Source: Saprospiraceae bacterium (GTDB taxonomy: Bacteria; Bacteroidota; Bacteroidia; Chitinophagales; Saprospiraceae). Taken from it: a stretch of 64,000 nt of DNA. The position numbers were made by a program, and so were the translations under genes. Positions 9,051 through 18,723 of the stretch are shown piece after piece. Below the pieces are notes generated by a model. It made no database searches. It was given only the letters and a program-made list of their open reading frames with translations, and was not told the DNA's origin. The stretch lies in the NCBI GenBank assembly GCA_029262995.1, contig JAJCYH010000006.1:49069-113068 (forward strand), in the 5' to 3' direction. How positions within the stretch are numbered: position 1 is the first letter of the stretch; each line of letters starts with the position of its first letter.

Positions 9051-9398
9051 ATGAAAACAATTAAGTCTTTACTCGTGGCCTTTATTATTTTATTCTGTTT
9101 TGTAAATTCTACATTTGCAGAATCAAAAAAACCAATATCAGTTAAAGATGTTGAGAAAGTGGTGAAGGAGTATGTGAATCATTCATTTATTGATTCTCAC
9201 GATGGCAATGCGGTTGTCATTACCAATTTTATTATAAAGGAGAATGGAGAAAACTTTGCCATTGATTTTATGGTAGATGAAAATGATCAGGTTTTTATCT
9301 TATCAATTCAAAGTGAAGAAGAATACTATAGAGTTGATGACCACTATAATGCTAAGTTTATTAAAAGCTATAGTGTACCGGTCTCAACTATTCTATAA
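9051..9398 (+). CDS. small secreted protein, unknown
   Basis: 115 residues with an N-terminal signal peptide ending near FVNSTFA. The mature part is about 90 residues, acidic, with alternating strand-like segments (NAVVITNFIIKENGENFAIDFMV). It resembles small periplasmic or exported proteins of Bacteroidota but I do not recognise the family. A strong bidirectional hairpin terminates it. Confidence 0.6.
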   Translation: MKTIKSLLVAFIILFCFVNSTFAESKKPISVKDVEKVVKEYVNHSFIDSHDGNAVVITNFIIKENGENFAIDFMVDENDQVFILSIQSEEEYYRVDDHYNAKFIKSYSVPVSTIL

Positions 9399-9430
9399 AA
9401 TAAATAACACATAGTAGATTTTGAATTCAT

Positions 9431-9457
9431 AGCTGAAGTAGTGAGATTGCTTCAGCT
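9431..9457. terminator. bidirectional terminator
   Basis: A perfect 8-bp inverted repeat AGCTGAAG/CTTCAGCT with an 11-base loop lies between two convergent genes and is flanked by AT-rich sequence on both sides. Confidence 0.65.
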
Positions 9458-9463
9458 ATTTAT

Positions 9464-9666
9464 TTAGGATAGCAAAGAATAATTAACTAGCAAGGAAGTT
9501 CCATCTGTCCACTTTACCCACCCTGTATTGAGCATATTGAATCCTTCATCATACAAATGAACTTTTAGCCAATGGTTTTTAAATGCCACATGCTTCAGAA
9601 GCTTGTAAGGTGTAATTACATTGGCAGCATTATCAAGTGGATTTATTTTGCAATTTAATACTTCAC
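9464..9666 (-). other. out-of-frame C-terminal extension (SH3-like) of the preceding gene
   Basis: Open in the -1 frame relative to the annotated gene end. It encodes about 65 residues with composition and motifs of an SH3-like domain (GWVKW). One extra A in the A6 run at 9667-9672 would join it to the upstream frame. Confidence 0.5.
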
Positions 9667-10509
9667 TTTTTTAGCTTCGATGCTATAAACATTAAGAAGG
9701 AATTCAGGCCAATAAATAATTTTTCCCTGATCAGAGGGAACACAAAAGGAAGCAGAATTTTGTTTGTTGACTTCATTTTCTACATAAGCTCCATAGTTAG
9801 TTATTATTTTAAACAAAAGAATTTCATAATCCAATTTTAGGTGTGAAGGGTATAGCCATGGAGGTGCCTCTTGAATATCAAGCTGACCAACAGAATTTTT
9901 GTAACAAACAATGCTATCTATAATTTGTGATTCAGTGTCATTGCAATTGTTTACAAACTGAAGTATAGATGAATAGGAGAGATGGGGTGCAAAATAGCTT
10001 AGTCCCATTTCATTTTGGTTACTATTTCTTTTTTCACATACTATTTCTTGTTTACAGGTTTTTTGCATTATGCTTGTAGTCGGAAAAAGAGATAATATGT
10101 TTAGGCTTCCAGATCCAAATGGTTGCGTGGTTTGTTTTTTGGGTTCAGGAGAATGTAAATTTTCTTTTTTAGCCTTTTCTTGCTGCCTTTTATCAAATAG
10201 ATATTTGGTCATGCCTACTAAGGCGATAACACCGATCAGCAATACGATGTTTAGCCTTACAATTAATTTCTTGTTTGTGAAATAGCTTAGTGCCAATGAG
10301 CTGCATAGGCCAATAAAGCTTCCAACGAGACCATAGAAAAATACAATAGCGCCTCCTGCCAGCATTTGACCTTTCCCTGCACCAGTTAATTTGGCGATAT
10401 AAAGACCAGCGATAAAACTAAATATCATTGCCAGTGGATATAATATCAAACTGTATGGTTTTAGCATTCTATGTGTCATAATGAGTTTCTTTACATCTAA
10501 GTTAATCAA
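9655..10509 (-). CDS. membrane protein with periplasmic C-terminal domain, probably frameshifted
   Basis: 284 residues with three hydrophobic segments in the first 110 residues (about 18-42, 48-75, 83-103), a charged linker rich in K, Q and E, then a soluble domain of about 150 residues. I do not recognise a family. The stop at 9655 follows a run of six A residues on the minus strand (9667-9672). In the -1 frame the reading continues for about 65 codons to a stop at 9464-9466 with an SH3-like sequence (WLKVHLYDEG, NTGWVKWTDGTSLLV). The native protein is therefore probably longer and ends near 9464. Confidence 0.6.
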   Translation of the reverse strand: MINLDVKKLIMTHRMLKPYSLILYPLAMIFSFIAGLYIAKLTGAGKGQMLAGGAIVFFYGLVGSFIGLCSSLALSYFTNKKLIVRLNIVLLIGVIALVGMTKYLFDKRQQEKAKKENLHSPEPKKQTTQPFGSGSLNILSLFPTTSIMQKTCKQEIVCEKRNSNQNEMGLSYFAPHLSYSSILQFVNNCNDTESQIIDSIVCYKNSVGQLDIQEAPPWLYPSHLKLDYEILLFKIITNYGAYVENEVNKQNSASFCVPSDQGKIIYWPEFLLNVYSIEAKKVKY

Positions 10510-10609
10510 CTTACCCTTTTGTATAATCCCTTAAAGTCGGATAATCATATCTAGCGTCTCTATGAGGAGCGAACAGATATGCTGTGATCATCAATGTTAT
10601 ACGCTGGCT

Positions 10610-11326
10610 TTATAGTATACTTTTCACTTTTAAATATAAGTTCCCAATCATTATCGCAATTCCAAAACTCAATAGTGTACCGATCAATATATACTCTGTT
10701 AATTTTCTGTCTACAGAGTCTTTTAAGTCACCAAATCTAAATACAGATTTAGCTACTAACAGAAATCCTATTCCTTGTAAATTTCCGCTCATAATAAACC
10801 CAGATACAAACAATCTTTCTAAAACTCCAATATAGCTTCCTGCGTTAGATAGAGAGTCGTCATCTCCATCTTCATTTTCTGGATGCCATTTTGATATTAT
10901 CACTTTTATAAAATGTGAACTCACTGTTGTAATTAATAGTATTGCCAAAACGAATAGCATTATTTGATTATGGCTTATTCCTTGAACAGTTTTCGCAATC
11001 CATGGAGAATAATAGTCAGTAATTGTTACGATCACTCTGATGTGCATTAATTGATCAATTATAAATACAACTCTTTTGTTTTTGTTGTCTTGATTATAGA
11101 GCTTCCATGCATCAATGATTTAATGTGACCCTACTAATAAACAGATACTCTTCCAGTATTCTGTTGACATTGTTATTGCAAATGTTAATATTCCATGTGT
11201 CAGTACATGGAAGTATAGCTGTTTTGAGTTTAATTTCTTCTCTTGTTTATTCTTTAGTGTTTTTTTCGTTTGCAGTAAAAAATCACCAATGAAATGTGCA
11301 ATTAAAAATTTTATAAATAATATCAT
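10610..11326 (-). pseudogene. DUF3307 membrane protein with internal stop
   Basis: The frame is one long DUF3307 protein broken by a single TAA at 11120-11122. Before the stop: FIKFLIAHFIGDFLLQTKK, a typical DUF3307 N-terminus, ending VGSH. After the stop in the same frame: IIDAWKLYNQD, FIIDQLMH, and a C-terminal half with NAGSYIGVLERLF, GIGFLLVAKSVFRFGDL and DRKLTEYILIGTLLSFGIA. Intact family members read T/S-H-Y-L/I-I-D-x-W-K at the lesion. The gene overlaps SatD by four bases, a common pairing. Either a recent nonsense mutation, a sequencing error or readthrough. Confidence 0.8.
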
Positions 11327-11958
11327 TGTTGATTTATCTTAATATTTAATTGTTCTATAAAATAGAATTGCAATATTTTAATTTCATCATAACCTGCCCT
11401 ATTCAAACTCTCGCTTATTGTACTTTGAGATCTATTTAATTTTTTTGCAAGTTCAGTCTGAATCAAGTCGGAATGTTTTATCGCTTCAGTTATAATTTTT
11501 GCTGATGTAGATGTCCAATTATCTATTGTTAATGAGAGTAGTCGTAAACTCAAATTCCACTGTTTGTCAAAATCTTCCCAAGGTGTTTTAATTGCTAACC
11601 GCCTTTTTTTTAATTTCTCAAAACAGATTCCAGAATTGGTATATGCTTCTCCATTTGATTCTGATATTCTACCTGTCCTAAACTGTTGCTTCCCTATGCC
11701 AATTGCAATCCTAACATCTAAATTTTTATTTCGCTTTATACTTGCTTTTATTTCTATTGCCGTTTGGAGTGCTTCATGAGGTTTAACCTCTAATTGAAAC
11801 ATGTCTCCTCTAAAGATTTCGCAGTTATTTGGAGATTTGCCCTTTTCATTAAGAATTAACTTTAGGTTTTTCAACCATTTTGTTGCATCACTTTTCCTTG
11901 ATCCAATTATATCTCCTGTTATTATGGCTATCGTTTGATTTCTCATTGTTTGATTCAT
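11323..11958 (-). CDS. SatD family protein with C-terminal helix-turn-helix
   Basis: From the ATG at 11958 the protein has about 211 residues. It begins IAIITGDIIGSRKS, the SatD signature, followed by a cyclase-like ferredoxin fold region (FRGDMFQLEVKP, DVRIAIGIGK) and a C-terminal HTH (LIQTELAKKLNRSQSTISESLNRAG). An in-frame extension upstream to 12120 is rejected because it would run through the promoter and operator repeats. A second in-frame ATG is at 11946. SatD is known from streptococcal secretion and stress loci, with an unclear role. The HTH beside a TATCG operator array suggests self-regulation (inference). It overlaps the DUF3307 gene by four bases. Confidence 0.8.
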   Translation of the reverse strand: MNQTMRNQTIAIITGDIIGSRKSDATKWLKNLKLILNEKGKSPNNCEIFRGDMFQLEVKPHEALQTAIEIKASIKRNKNLDVRIAIGIGKQQFRTGRISESNGEAYTNSGICFEKLKKRRLAIKTPWEDFDKQWNLSLRLLSLTIDNWTSTSAKIITEAIKHSDLIQTELAKKLNRSQSTISESLNRAGYDEIKILQFYFIEQLNIKINQQ

Positions 11959-11967
11959 TGTTTTGAA

Positions 11968-12057
11968 CCGATAAGCAAATATATCGACTTTTAAACCGAT
12001 GATCAAGAATATCGTCTTTAGAGGCGATAATTGAATTAATCGTAATTTAAGCCGATA
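11968..12057 (-). promoter_or_regulatory. SatD promoter with four 28-bp-spaced TATCG operator repeats
   Basis: On the minus strand four units begin TATCGG, TATCGC, CATCGG and TATCGG, exactly 28 bases apart. The first three are closed about 11 bases later by CGAT(A/T), forming TATCG-N10-CGATA inverted repeats. A -7 box TATATTTG lies at 11976-11983 inside the last spacer, with a TTG at 12004-12006 twenty bases upstream. The array therefore overlaps the core promoter of SatD. Confidence 0.7.
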
Positions 12058-12306
12058 ATTTAATTTAGAGGCAAGATTGCTTGCCTGCTGATAGCTAAGT
12101 ATATAACAAGAAAGCAGCATATTAAAAAAAGCTTTAGTTTTGCGGCTGCATTTTTCAAAAAGAAGCTAAAGAATGATAGTAGAGGCAATGGTGCGATGAA
12201 GAATACTTATTGGTACTCACCCCAACGAATAAAGTAGAACCACAAATTATATTTTAAGATTAAAAAACAAAGCTGGAGAACGGCTTTAAGTATATAATAT
12301 ATATAA

Positions 12307-13881
12307 ATGAACAAGTATTTAAACCTATTTGATTTTAAGCAAAAAGTAGATTACAGGATCGAAATATTATCAGGACTTACCGTTGCATTGGCTTTGGTTC
12401 CTGAGGCGATTGCTTTTGCTTTGATACCTGGATTTTCTCCATTAACAGGACTTTATGCTGCCTTTGTTTTGGCGCTTGTTACCGCTATTTTGGGAGGTCG
12501 TCCTGGGATGATTTCTGGTGCTACAGGTGCTGTTGCTGTAATTTTTGTTGGTTTAATTCTTGAATTGAAGAGACACTTTCCAGGCATAAACCCTCAAGAG
12601 ATATTGCATTATGTATTTGCCACGGTAATTATTGCAGGATCTATTCAGATTCTTGCTGGGGTATTACGATTGGGTAAATTTATAAGACTGGTTCCACATC
12701 CAGTCATGTTTGGATTTGTAAACGGATTGGCTATAATAATATTCATGGCTCAGTTTCCAAACTTTTATGTCAAAGGCACCAATGATTTATTAAGTGGAAT
12801 GTCTATGTTTTCTATGTTAGGGCTCACGATGTTGACTATGGTGATTATCTGGGGCTTCCCTAAAATTTCAAAGGCAATTCCTTCATCATTATTGGCTATA
12901 GTTGTTGTTTCTGCAATTGTGTTGGGATTTGGTATAGAAACTTTAACGGTAGCAGACACCATGAATGCAGGGGAAAGTATCAAGGGTGGATTTCCTCCTA
13001 TCAGTATCCCACAAATTCCATTTACATTAAAGACACTACAGATTATACTTCCATATGCGGGTATTGTAGCTGGTGTTGGTTTGATTGAAAGTTTGTTGAC
13101 TTTAAATATTATTGATGAAATTACTGAAACAAGAGGAAGAGGGAATAAAGAATGTGTAGCGCAGGGAGCAGCTAATATATTATCGGGGTTTTTATCAGGG
13201 ATGGGGGGTTGTGCAATGATAGGTCAGAGTCTGATCAACATCTCATCTGGCGCACGAGCGCGATTATCTGGCATAACTGCCGCTATTATGCTATTGGTCT
13301 TTATTATGTTTGGTTCAGGACTAATCGAGCAATTGCCGATGGCTGCTTTAGTAGGGTTAATGTTCATGGTTGCCATAGGTACTTTCGAATGGGCTAGCTT
13401 CAAGACTTTTAAGAATATGCCTACTTCGGATGTCGTTGTAATGGTGTTAGTGACTTTAATTACAGCGATCACCCATAACTTAGCAATAGCAGTTTTACTA
13501 GGTGTAATAATTTCAGCTTTGGCTTATTCATGGGAAAATGCCAAGAGGATACGTGCTAGAAAACATATCGATGAAAATGGAGTAAAGCATTATGAAATTT
13601 ATGGTCCTTTATTTTTTGGATCGACAGCTTTGTTTGCTGAGAAATTCGATCTTCAGAATGATCCTGATGAAGTTATTATAGACTTTCAGGAAAGCAGGGT
13701 AGCGGATATGTCAGGTATTGAAGCTTTGAATAAGTTAACAGAAAGATATGCAAAGCTTGGTAAAAAAATACATTTAAAGCATCTTAGCAAGGATTGTCGC
13801 AGACTGTTAATAAATGCAGATGATATTATAGAAGTTAATGTTATGGAAGATCCTACCTATAAGGTTGTAGTTGATAAGTAA
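12307..13881 (+). CDS. SulP family anion transporter with STAS domain
   Basis: 524 residues. The N-terminal motif LSGLTVALALVPEAIAFA and the downstream GATGAVAVIF and SGFLSGMGGCAMIGQSLIN blocks are SulP transporter signatures; about 12 membrane helices fill residues 20-415. A STAS domain follows (EVIIDFQESRVADMSGIEAL). SulP proteins move sulfate, bicarbonate or other anions across the inner membrane; the substrate is not decidable here, though members of this short type are often Na+/bicarbonate or sulfate carriers. A TAGTTTTG box at 12135-12142 could be its promoter, leaving a long leader. Confidence 0.9.
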   Translation: MNKYLNLFDFKQKVDYRIEILSGLTVALALVPEAIAFALIPGFSPLTGLYAAFVLALVTAILGGRPGMISGATGAVAVIFVGLILELKRHFPGINPQEILHYVFATVIIAGSIQILAGVLRLGKFIRLVPHPVMFGFVNGLAIIIFMAQFPNFYVKGTNDLLSGMSMFSMLGLTMLTMVIIWGFPKISKAIPSSLLAIVVVSAIVLGFGIETLTVADTMNAGESIKGGFPPISIPQIPFTLKTLQIILPYAGIVAGVGLIESLLTLNIIDEITETRGRGNKECVAQGAANILSGFLSGMGGCAMIGQSLINISSGARARLSGITAAIMLLVFIMFGSGLIEQLPMAALVGLMFMVAIGTFEWASFKTFKNMPTSDVVVMVLVTLITAITHNLAIAVLLGVIISALAYSWENAKRIRARKHIDENGVKHYEIYGPLFFGSTALFAEKFDLQNDPDEVIIDFQESRVADMSGIEALNKLTERYAKLGKKIHLKHLSKDCRRLLINADDIIEVNVMEDPTYKVVVDK

Positions 13882-13882
13882 A

Positions 13883-14776
13883 TTATTTAGCTATTTTATT
13901 GGTGACGACATTGCGTTCACAATAATTGATGATCTTTGATGCGAGATCAATCCCTGTAGCTTTTTCAATACCTTCAAGGCCAGGAGATGAGTTTACTTCC
14001 AAAACCAATGGACCGGAAGTAGCTTGAAGCATATCAACGCCTGCAATACCTAAACCCATAGTCTTTGCTGCAGTCAAGGCTGTTTCTCTTTCATCATCTG
14101 TTAACTTGATGATACTTGCTGATCCTCCACGATGTAAATTGGATCGAAATTCACCTTTTTTACCTTGTCTCTTCATTGCGCCTACGACTTCACCGTCTAC
14201 GATGAATACTCTGATATCTGACCCCTTAGATTCTTCGATAAATTCTTGTACAATTATTCGGGCTTTCAATCCATTAAACGCTTCCATTACGGAACTTGCG
14301 GCGTTCAAAGAATCTGCCAATACAACCCCAAGGCCTTGAGTTCCTTCGAGAAGTTTCATAATTACGGGGGCTCCACCTACAGTTTCTACAACGTGTTCAA
14401 CATTTTTAGAAAAGTTGGTAAATATAGTCTTGGGTAAGCCCACACCTGCTCTTGCCAAAAGCTGTAAGCTTCGCAGTTTGTCTCTCGACCTTACCAAAGC
14501 CTGAGATTCAATTGCACTGAATACGTGCATCATTTCAAATTGCCTAACGACAGCAGTTCCATAAAATGTTACTGAGGCACCTATTCTTGGAATGATAGCA
14601 TCAATATTATTAATGTAATGTCCCTCATAATATATTTTTGGATTCTTTTTTTCGATCTCAATATTACACTTCAGATGATCCAATACGCGAATATTGTGTC
14701 CTAGATTTTTGCCAGCTTCTACTAATCTTCTTGTGGAGTAAATGTGAGGTTCTCGGGATAATATAACGATATTCAT
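13883..14776 (-). CDS. rimK: ATP-grasp ligase, RimK family (ribosomal protein S6-L-glutamate ligase)
   Basis: 297 residues with the RimK layout: N-terminal domain ([17 protein letters not shown]), ATP-grasp core ([48 protein letters not shown]) and metal-binding end [13 protein letters not shown]. RimK adds glutamate residues to the C-terminus of ribosomal protein S6 using ATP. It follows the RimB-like protease gene by one base, the conserved pairing for S6 modification and its removal. Convergent with the SulP gene, one base apart. Confidence 0.9.
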   Translation of the reverse strand: MNIVILSREPHIYSTRRLVEAGKNLGHNIRVLDHLKCNIEIEKKNPKIYYEGHYINNIDAIIPRIGASVTFYGTAVVRQFEMMHVFSAIESQALVRSRDKLRSLQLLARAGVGLPKTIFTNFSKNVEHVVETVGGAPVIMKLLEGTQGLGVVLADSLNAASSVMEAFNGLKARIIVQEFIEESKGSDIRVFIVDGEVVGAMKRQGKKGEFRSNLHRGGSASIIKLTDDERETALTAAKTMGLGIAGVDMLQATSGPLVLEVNSSPGLEGIEKATGIDLASKIINYCERNVVTNKIAK

Positions 14777-14777
14777 G

Positions 14778-15221
14778 TTATGGGTTTATTTTTTTTTGGT
14801 ATGACAAATCTGTTTTGGATGGATCAACAATAAACTTTCCTACAAGGAATTTACGTCCTATTAATATTGGAAATCTCATTTCTCCTCTTTCACTTAATGA
14901 AAGATTAATGACATAAGTTTTATCAAAGATTGTAATTGAAGACTTGATGATGTATCTTTTTTCTACAGTTCCAAAAGAATTTTTAATTCTCTTTTCAGTA
15001 AAATTTTCTTCTAAAAAGATCTTCTTATTGTATTGTTTATGCGTTGGATCTAGCAAACTGAAACGCAGAATGTACTTTCCATCTTGCTTTTTCTTTTCAA
15101 TCTTACGACAGTGTATTGCAGAAGTATAGGCACCTGTATCAACCTTAATGTCGATATTCTCTAAGCCTAATTTTTTAAAATCAGCTTTATCCCTTCTACC
15201 TATTATTTTCTTTTTTTTCAA
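14778..15221 (-). CDS. RimB-like retropepsin-fold ATP-dependent zinc protease family protein
   Basis: 147 residues. [29 protein letters not shown] carries the DTG catalytic motif of retropepsin-like aspartic proteases and matches the family annotated as ATP-dependent zinc protease (RimB). The second half [23 protein letters not shown] matches the family C-terminus. In Pseudomonas RimB removes the glutamates added by RimK; location directly before rimK supports that role. A TAGTTTTG -7 box lies at 15269-15276, about 48 bases before the start. Confidence 0.85.
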   Translation of the reverse strand: MKKKKIIGRRDKADFKKLGLENIDIKVDTGAYTSAIHCRKIEKKKQDGKYILRFSLLDPTHKQYNKKIFLEENFTEKRIKNSFGTVEKRYIIKSSITIFDKTYVINLSLSERGEMRFPILIGRKFLVGKFIVDPSKTDLSYQKKINP

Positions 15222-15346
15222 CGGGCTGCTTTGGTAAGAACAATGGCTATAAAATGCTTAATTTTCAACAAAACTAACCAATTAGAATTTATCATTTGAA
15301 AAATATTATTTTTAAAAATAGCTAGACTTAAACGGTGCTATTGTTC

Positions 15347-15601
15347 TTATTCTTCTATAAATCTAATTAGTTGACTGATAGCACGGTCTGACTGTTCGTC
15401 TAACCAGAAGACGTGCCCCCAGGCGTTATCAATTCTTATTAATTTGGCGTCCGTAATTCTTTTGTTAGCATATTCTGCATGCTCAATGGAAACAGCCTTA
15501 TCAATTAACATTTTTGTCATTAAAGTGCAGTTGATTCTAGAATTACTTATATTAAGCTTGCATTTAGTTACTCTTCGTTCCTTCGTTTGTTGTTGACCCA
15601 C
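15347..15601 (-). pseudogene. C-terminal fragment of an alpha/beta hydrolase
   Basis: An open 84-codon segment whose last two thirds (SIEHAEYANKRITDAKLIRID, then WGHVFWLDEQSDRAISQLIRFIEE) is the typical end of an alpha/beta hydrolase, with the catalytic histidine in GH. The nucleophile elbow and all upstream domain sequence are absent; the divergent methyltransferase gene occupies that space. I infer a truncated remnant. Confidence 0.6.
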
Positions 15602-15642
15602 AGTTGATTAGCTCGCTTAGATTCGAAATAAAATTATAATCG

Positions 15643-17235
15643 ATGGTAAGCAATAAGAACTTTAATAATATTGCCGATAATGACTATTTTGAATTAGAAT
15701 CCTCTGTTCCTTTTGGTGACAGCATGATTTGGCAGTTGAATAGGGACTATTACCAGCAAAGGGGAATAGAAGCATGGTCCAAAGATGGACTTCCTCATCA
15801 CCTTACAAGTAATGCAAAGATTGGACTTATTTATGCTGAGATTATATTGGGATTATTGAAAGACCTTGCAGCAAAGAACCAAACAAATGAAAAGGTTTAT
15901 GTACTGGAATTAGGTGCTGGTCATGGCAGGCTGGCTTTCCATATTTTAAGAAGCTTGGAACTGTTGATTTCTAACGAAAGTATTGCTTTGCCATCATATT
16001 GTTATGTGCTTAGTGATATAGCGGAAAAAAATCTAGAATTTTTTCTTGGACATCCTCAGTTTGCAGATTATATAGAACGAGGCCTATTGGATATAAGCTA
16101 TTATGATGCAGTTAAAAGTGACGAAATTTATTTGCGCAAAGCTGATAAAGTAATTAAAGAGGGTAATCTTGAATCGCCATTAGTCGTAGTTGCTAATTAT
16201 TTTTTTGATTCGATATCTTCAGATTTATATTTTTTTAATGATGGCTTGTTGTATGATTGCTCTCTTTCTTTACAGATGGATGAAGAATTTAAAGATATGA
16301 AAGCAAGTGAGATTCTTGAAAAATTAAAGTTTCAGTTTTTACTTCATCTGCAGAATAGAGATTATTATAGTAATGTACTTAATAATGAAATATTGGAAGA
16401 ATATAAAGATATTCTATTAAAGGCATATATGATGTTTCCACATACAGGTATGCTTGCCCTTGAGCGGCTAAAGAGACTTTCCATAGGGGGTATGATATTA
16501 TTAAGTATGGATAAGGGTTTTCATGAGCTTCATGAAATGGAAAGTGCACCCGAACCTAATATGTCATTACATGGTAGTATGTCATTCTCAGTGAATTACC
16601 ATGCTTTAAGCCGTCATTGTGAAAAGAACAAGGGTTTGGCATTGCTGCCTGACGAATCTAATTTTCATTTGGTGTTGGCATGTTTATTATACGTAACTGA
16701 TTATTCTGAATTTAGTGAGACTAAAAAAGCATATAAGAAGTACGTTAGTGATTTTGGTCCAGATGATATAAATACAATAAAGCAATTCTATTATAAGCAT
16801 GCTGTTGGGCTTAACATTCCAGAACTTATTTCAATCGTTCGCTTGTATGCTTATGACTCTATGTTGTTTATGCGATTATTGCCAAGATTAAAATTTCTTA
16901 TTGGGACAGTAAGCTTTAATGAACGTATACGAATTAACCAGGTAATGAAAAAGGTATGGAAGGAGCATTTTAATATTAATGAAGAAAAAGATATTTCTTT
17001 TGAAATGGCGGGTATTAATTATCAATTGGGATACTACGAAGATGCCTTGTTTTTTTTCTCTGAATCTGAGAACCTTTATGGTATTACTGCAGATGGCATA
17101 TATAATAAAGCCTTATGTTACTATCAACTGAGACAGGATAATTTGTTTGCTGAAGCAATTAGTCAATCCAAAAGTTTGTTCCCTGGGTTTAGTAATATTG
17201 ATAAACTGGAACAACTTGACTTGAGAGCCAAGTAA
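15643..17235 (+). CDS. SAM-dependent methyltransferase-like protein with C-terminal TPR region
   Basis: 530 residues. The first half carries a class I methyltransferase motif VLELGAGHGRLAFHIL, a motif II-like YVLSDIAEKN, and VVVANYFFDS, resembling the MidA/NDUFAF7-type family (SAM-dependent arginine methyltransferase relatives). The last about 90 residues (FEMAGINYQLGYYEDALFFF, GIYNKALCYYQLRQDN) look like two tetratricopeptide repeats for protein contacts. No signal peptide, so cytoplasmic. Substrate unknown. It stands alone, divergent from the hydrolase fragment. Confidence 0.65.
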   Translation: MVSNKNFNNIADNDYFELESSVPFGDSMIWQLNRDYYQQRGIEAWSKDGLPHHLTSNAKIGLIYAEIILGLLKDLAAKNQTNEKVYVLELGAGHGRLAFHILRSLELLISNESIALPSYCYVLSDIAEKNLEFFLGHPQFADYIERGLLDISYYDAVKSDEIYLRKADKVIKEGNLESPLVVVANYFFDSISSDLYFFNDGLLYDCSLSLQMDEEFKDMKASEILEKLKFQFLLHLQNRDYYSNVLNNEILEEYKDILLKAYMMFPHTGMLALERLKRLSIGGMILLSMDKGFHELHEMESAPEPNMSLHGSMSFSVNYHALSRHCEKNKGLALLPDESNFHLVLACLLYVTDYSEFSETKKAYKKYVSDFGPDDINTIKQFYYKHAVGLNIPELISIVRLYAYDSMLFMRLLPRLKFLIGTVSFNERIRINQVMKKVWKEHFNINEEKDISFEMAGINYQLGYYEDALFFFSESENLYGITADGIYNKALCYYQLRQDNLFAEAISQSKSLFPGFSNIDKLEQLDLRAK

Positions 17236-17596
17236 TATCTTCTTGAAGGACAGTATAATTATTGTTTGATAATCTTTTTTGTTCCTTTTTCTGTGATTTT
17301 CATGCTCATAATTACTATAAATTTGTTGTAAATATGTCTTTTTCTTTAAGGGGCTAAAACTTCTATCAAACCAATTGAATGAACAGAAAGGGCTTCTTGA
17401 ATTTCTATCTCCTCACTGTTATTTGTATCAAATCAATCATTAATAGACAAGGGCTTAATTTGATACTTTGAAAATAGATCAATTGAGCATGAGTGATATT
17501 TGTTCCTAATTATAGAATGCTTGTTACAAGAAATATGTGATTGAGTAGCTTGTTCATAGAGTAGAAACTTGAAAATGATAATTTACTGTAAACTTT
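17236..17596. other. intergenic region with no recognised feature
   Basis: About 360 bases between convergent genes. I see no convincing reading frame, strong hairpin or repeat. Confidence 0.5.
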
Positions 17597-18271
17597 CTAT
17601 TGGTTGAGCTCATTAAATTCTTGCCAGCTGAGATACTCTATGGATTTGGAAGGGGATAGTATGTTTTTAGCCATTGCACTCCCAAGATGTTCAACTTTAA
17701 TGCCTCTGAATTTTTTAAGTGGTCCAAACATCAATGTTGATAATAGTGGCCATACTTTTAAAATTATAGCTTGAGAAAATCCATATCTGTTTTTTGGAGT
17801 AAGAATCATGGAGGGTTGAAAAATGCTTAATCTATCAAATTCTAGTTTTTCAAGAGCTGCGTTTAATTCGCCTTTTATACGCAAGTAAAATGAAGCCGAT
17901 TTAGGGTGAGTGCTAATGGAAGATAGTAATTCGAAGTGAGATATGCCTTGTTGTTTGCATGCTTTCGCAAAATCTAAAACTGCTAATTTATCCACTCTTA
18001 CAAATTCTTTTTTACTTACTTTACTTGGTTCACCTATTCCTAATGTGCAAATGGCTACATGATGTCCATATAAAATATTATTGTAGGTGCTGGGATTAAA
18101 AATATCGATTATATGTTGTTGGACTTTATAATCTTTGATGCTATTGAGTTTTCTTCTGCCAAGAATAGAAATTTTATCCACATTCTCTATCTGAAGTAAT
18201 TTTTTCAATACTTGAGTACCTACGGCGCCTGTTGCACCTAGCATTGCTACGGATATTTTCTGATTTATCAT
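17597..18271 (-). CDS. NAD(P)-binding protein, TIP30/atypical SDR-like
   Basis: 224 residues with an N-terminal Rossmann motif VAMLGATGAVGTQVLKKLL and the second strand ISILGRRKL, as in atypical short-chain dehydrogenases of the NmrA/TIP30 type. HFELLSSISTHPKSASFYLRIKGELNAALEKL carries the Y-x-x-x-K like arrangement. Likely a cytoplasmic NAD(P)H-dependent oxidoreductase or sensor; substrate unknown. It overlaps the upstream membrane protein gene by four bases (ATGA), so they are probably coupled. Confidence 0.75.
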   Translation of the reverse strand: MINQKISVAMLGATGAVGTQVLKKLLQIENVDKISILGRRKLNSIKDYKVQQHIIDIFNPSTYNNILYGHHVAICTLGIGEPSKVSKKEFVRVDKLAVLDFAKACKQQGISHFELLSSISTHPKSASFYLRIKGELNAALEKLEFDRLSIFQPSMILTPKNRYGFSQAIILKVWPLLSTLMFGPLKKFRGIKVEHLGSAMAKNILSPSKSIEYLSWQEFNELNQ

Positions 18272-18723
18272 TCTGTTGAAGCACTTTTGGATACAGTGTA
18301 ATAGTACTTTTCAAGATTGCTTTTTAAAACACAAAGAAGTCCCAGTATCAGTACCCAGCAATTTAAACCTAAATGAAAAAATTCCTCAAATAGAACTTTG
18401 TTCTTTACAGGAAAGAAAAATTTAAGCGACATGAAAATGACGCTAAGGACAATAAGCACAAGAATGTAAATAAAGACGACTCTATTCATTCTTTGTACTT
18501 TCTTTTTAACTTTAAACCTGTTTTTTTCATTTGCAGACATTTTGGAAATGTCACGAAAACTGTCCAAGCCTAATTGAATGCCTGCAAGAAAGACTACGAT
18601 CCCAATAAGAGTAATTATATTTAGAGGTAAGGCAAATAAGATATAGCCAATAAGGATGACCTGAGCTGCCATAAACAGCCACTTTAAATGACTCAATTTG
18701 TGTAGTCTAGTCTGGCTGTTCAA
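18268..18723 (-). CDS. four-helix inner-membrane protein, unknown
   Basis: 151 residues with four hydrophobic helices: residues about 14-30, 33-50, 77-100 and 113-135, separated by basic loops (ANEKNRFKVKKKVQRMNR). No family recognised. Its start overlaps the end of the AAT-type acyltransferase gene by 17 bases and its end overlaps the Rossmann gene by four, so it belongs to a four-gene operon (20268 down to 17597). Confidence 0.6.
   Translation of the reverse strand: MNSQTRLHKLSHLKWLFMAAQVILIGYILFALPLNIITLIGIVVFLAGIQLGLDSFRDISKMSANEKNRFKVKKKVQRMNRVVFIYILVLIVLSVIFMSLKFFFPVKNKVLFEEFFHLGLNCWVLILGLLCVLKSNLEKYYYTVSKSASTE

Noticed and set aside
11959..12120. N-terminal extension of the SatD protein
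   Set aside because: Would translate through the promoter and the operator array; the conserved protein begins at MNQTMRNQT or later.
12135..12142. TAGTTTTG box as the SulP promoter
   Set aside because: Sequence matches but lies 165 bases from the start with no -33 element; mentioned only as a possibility.
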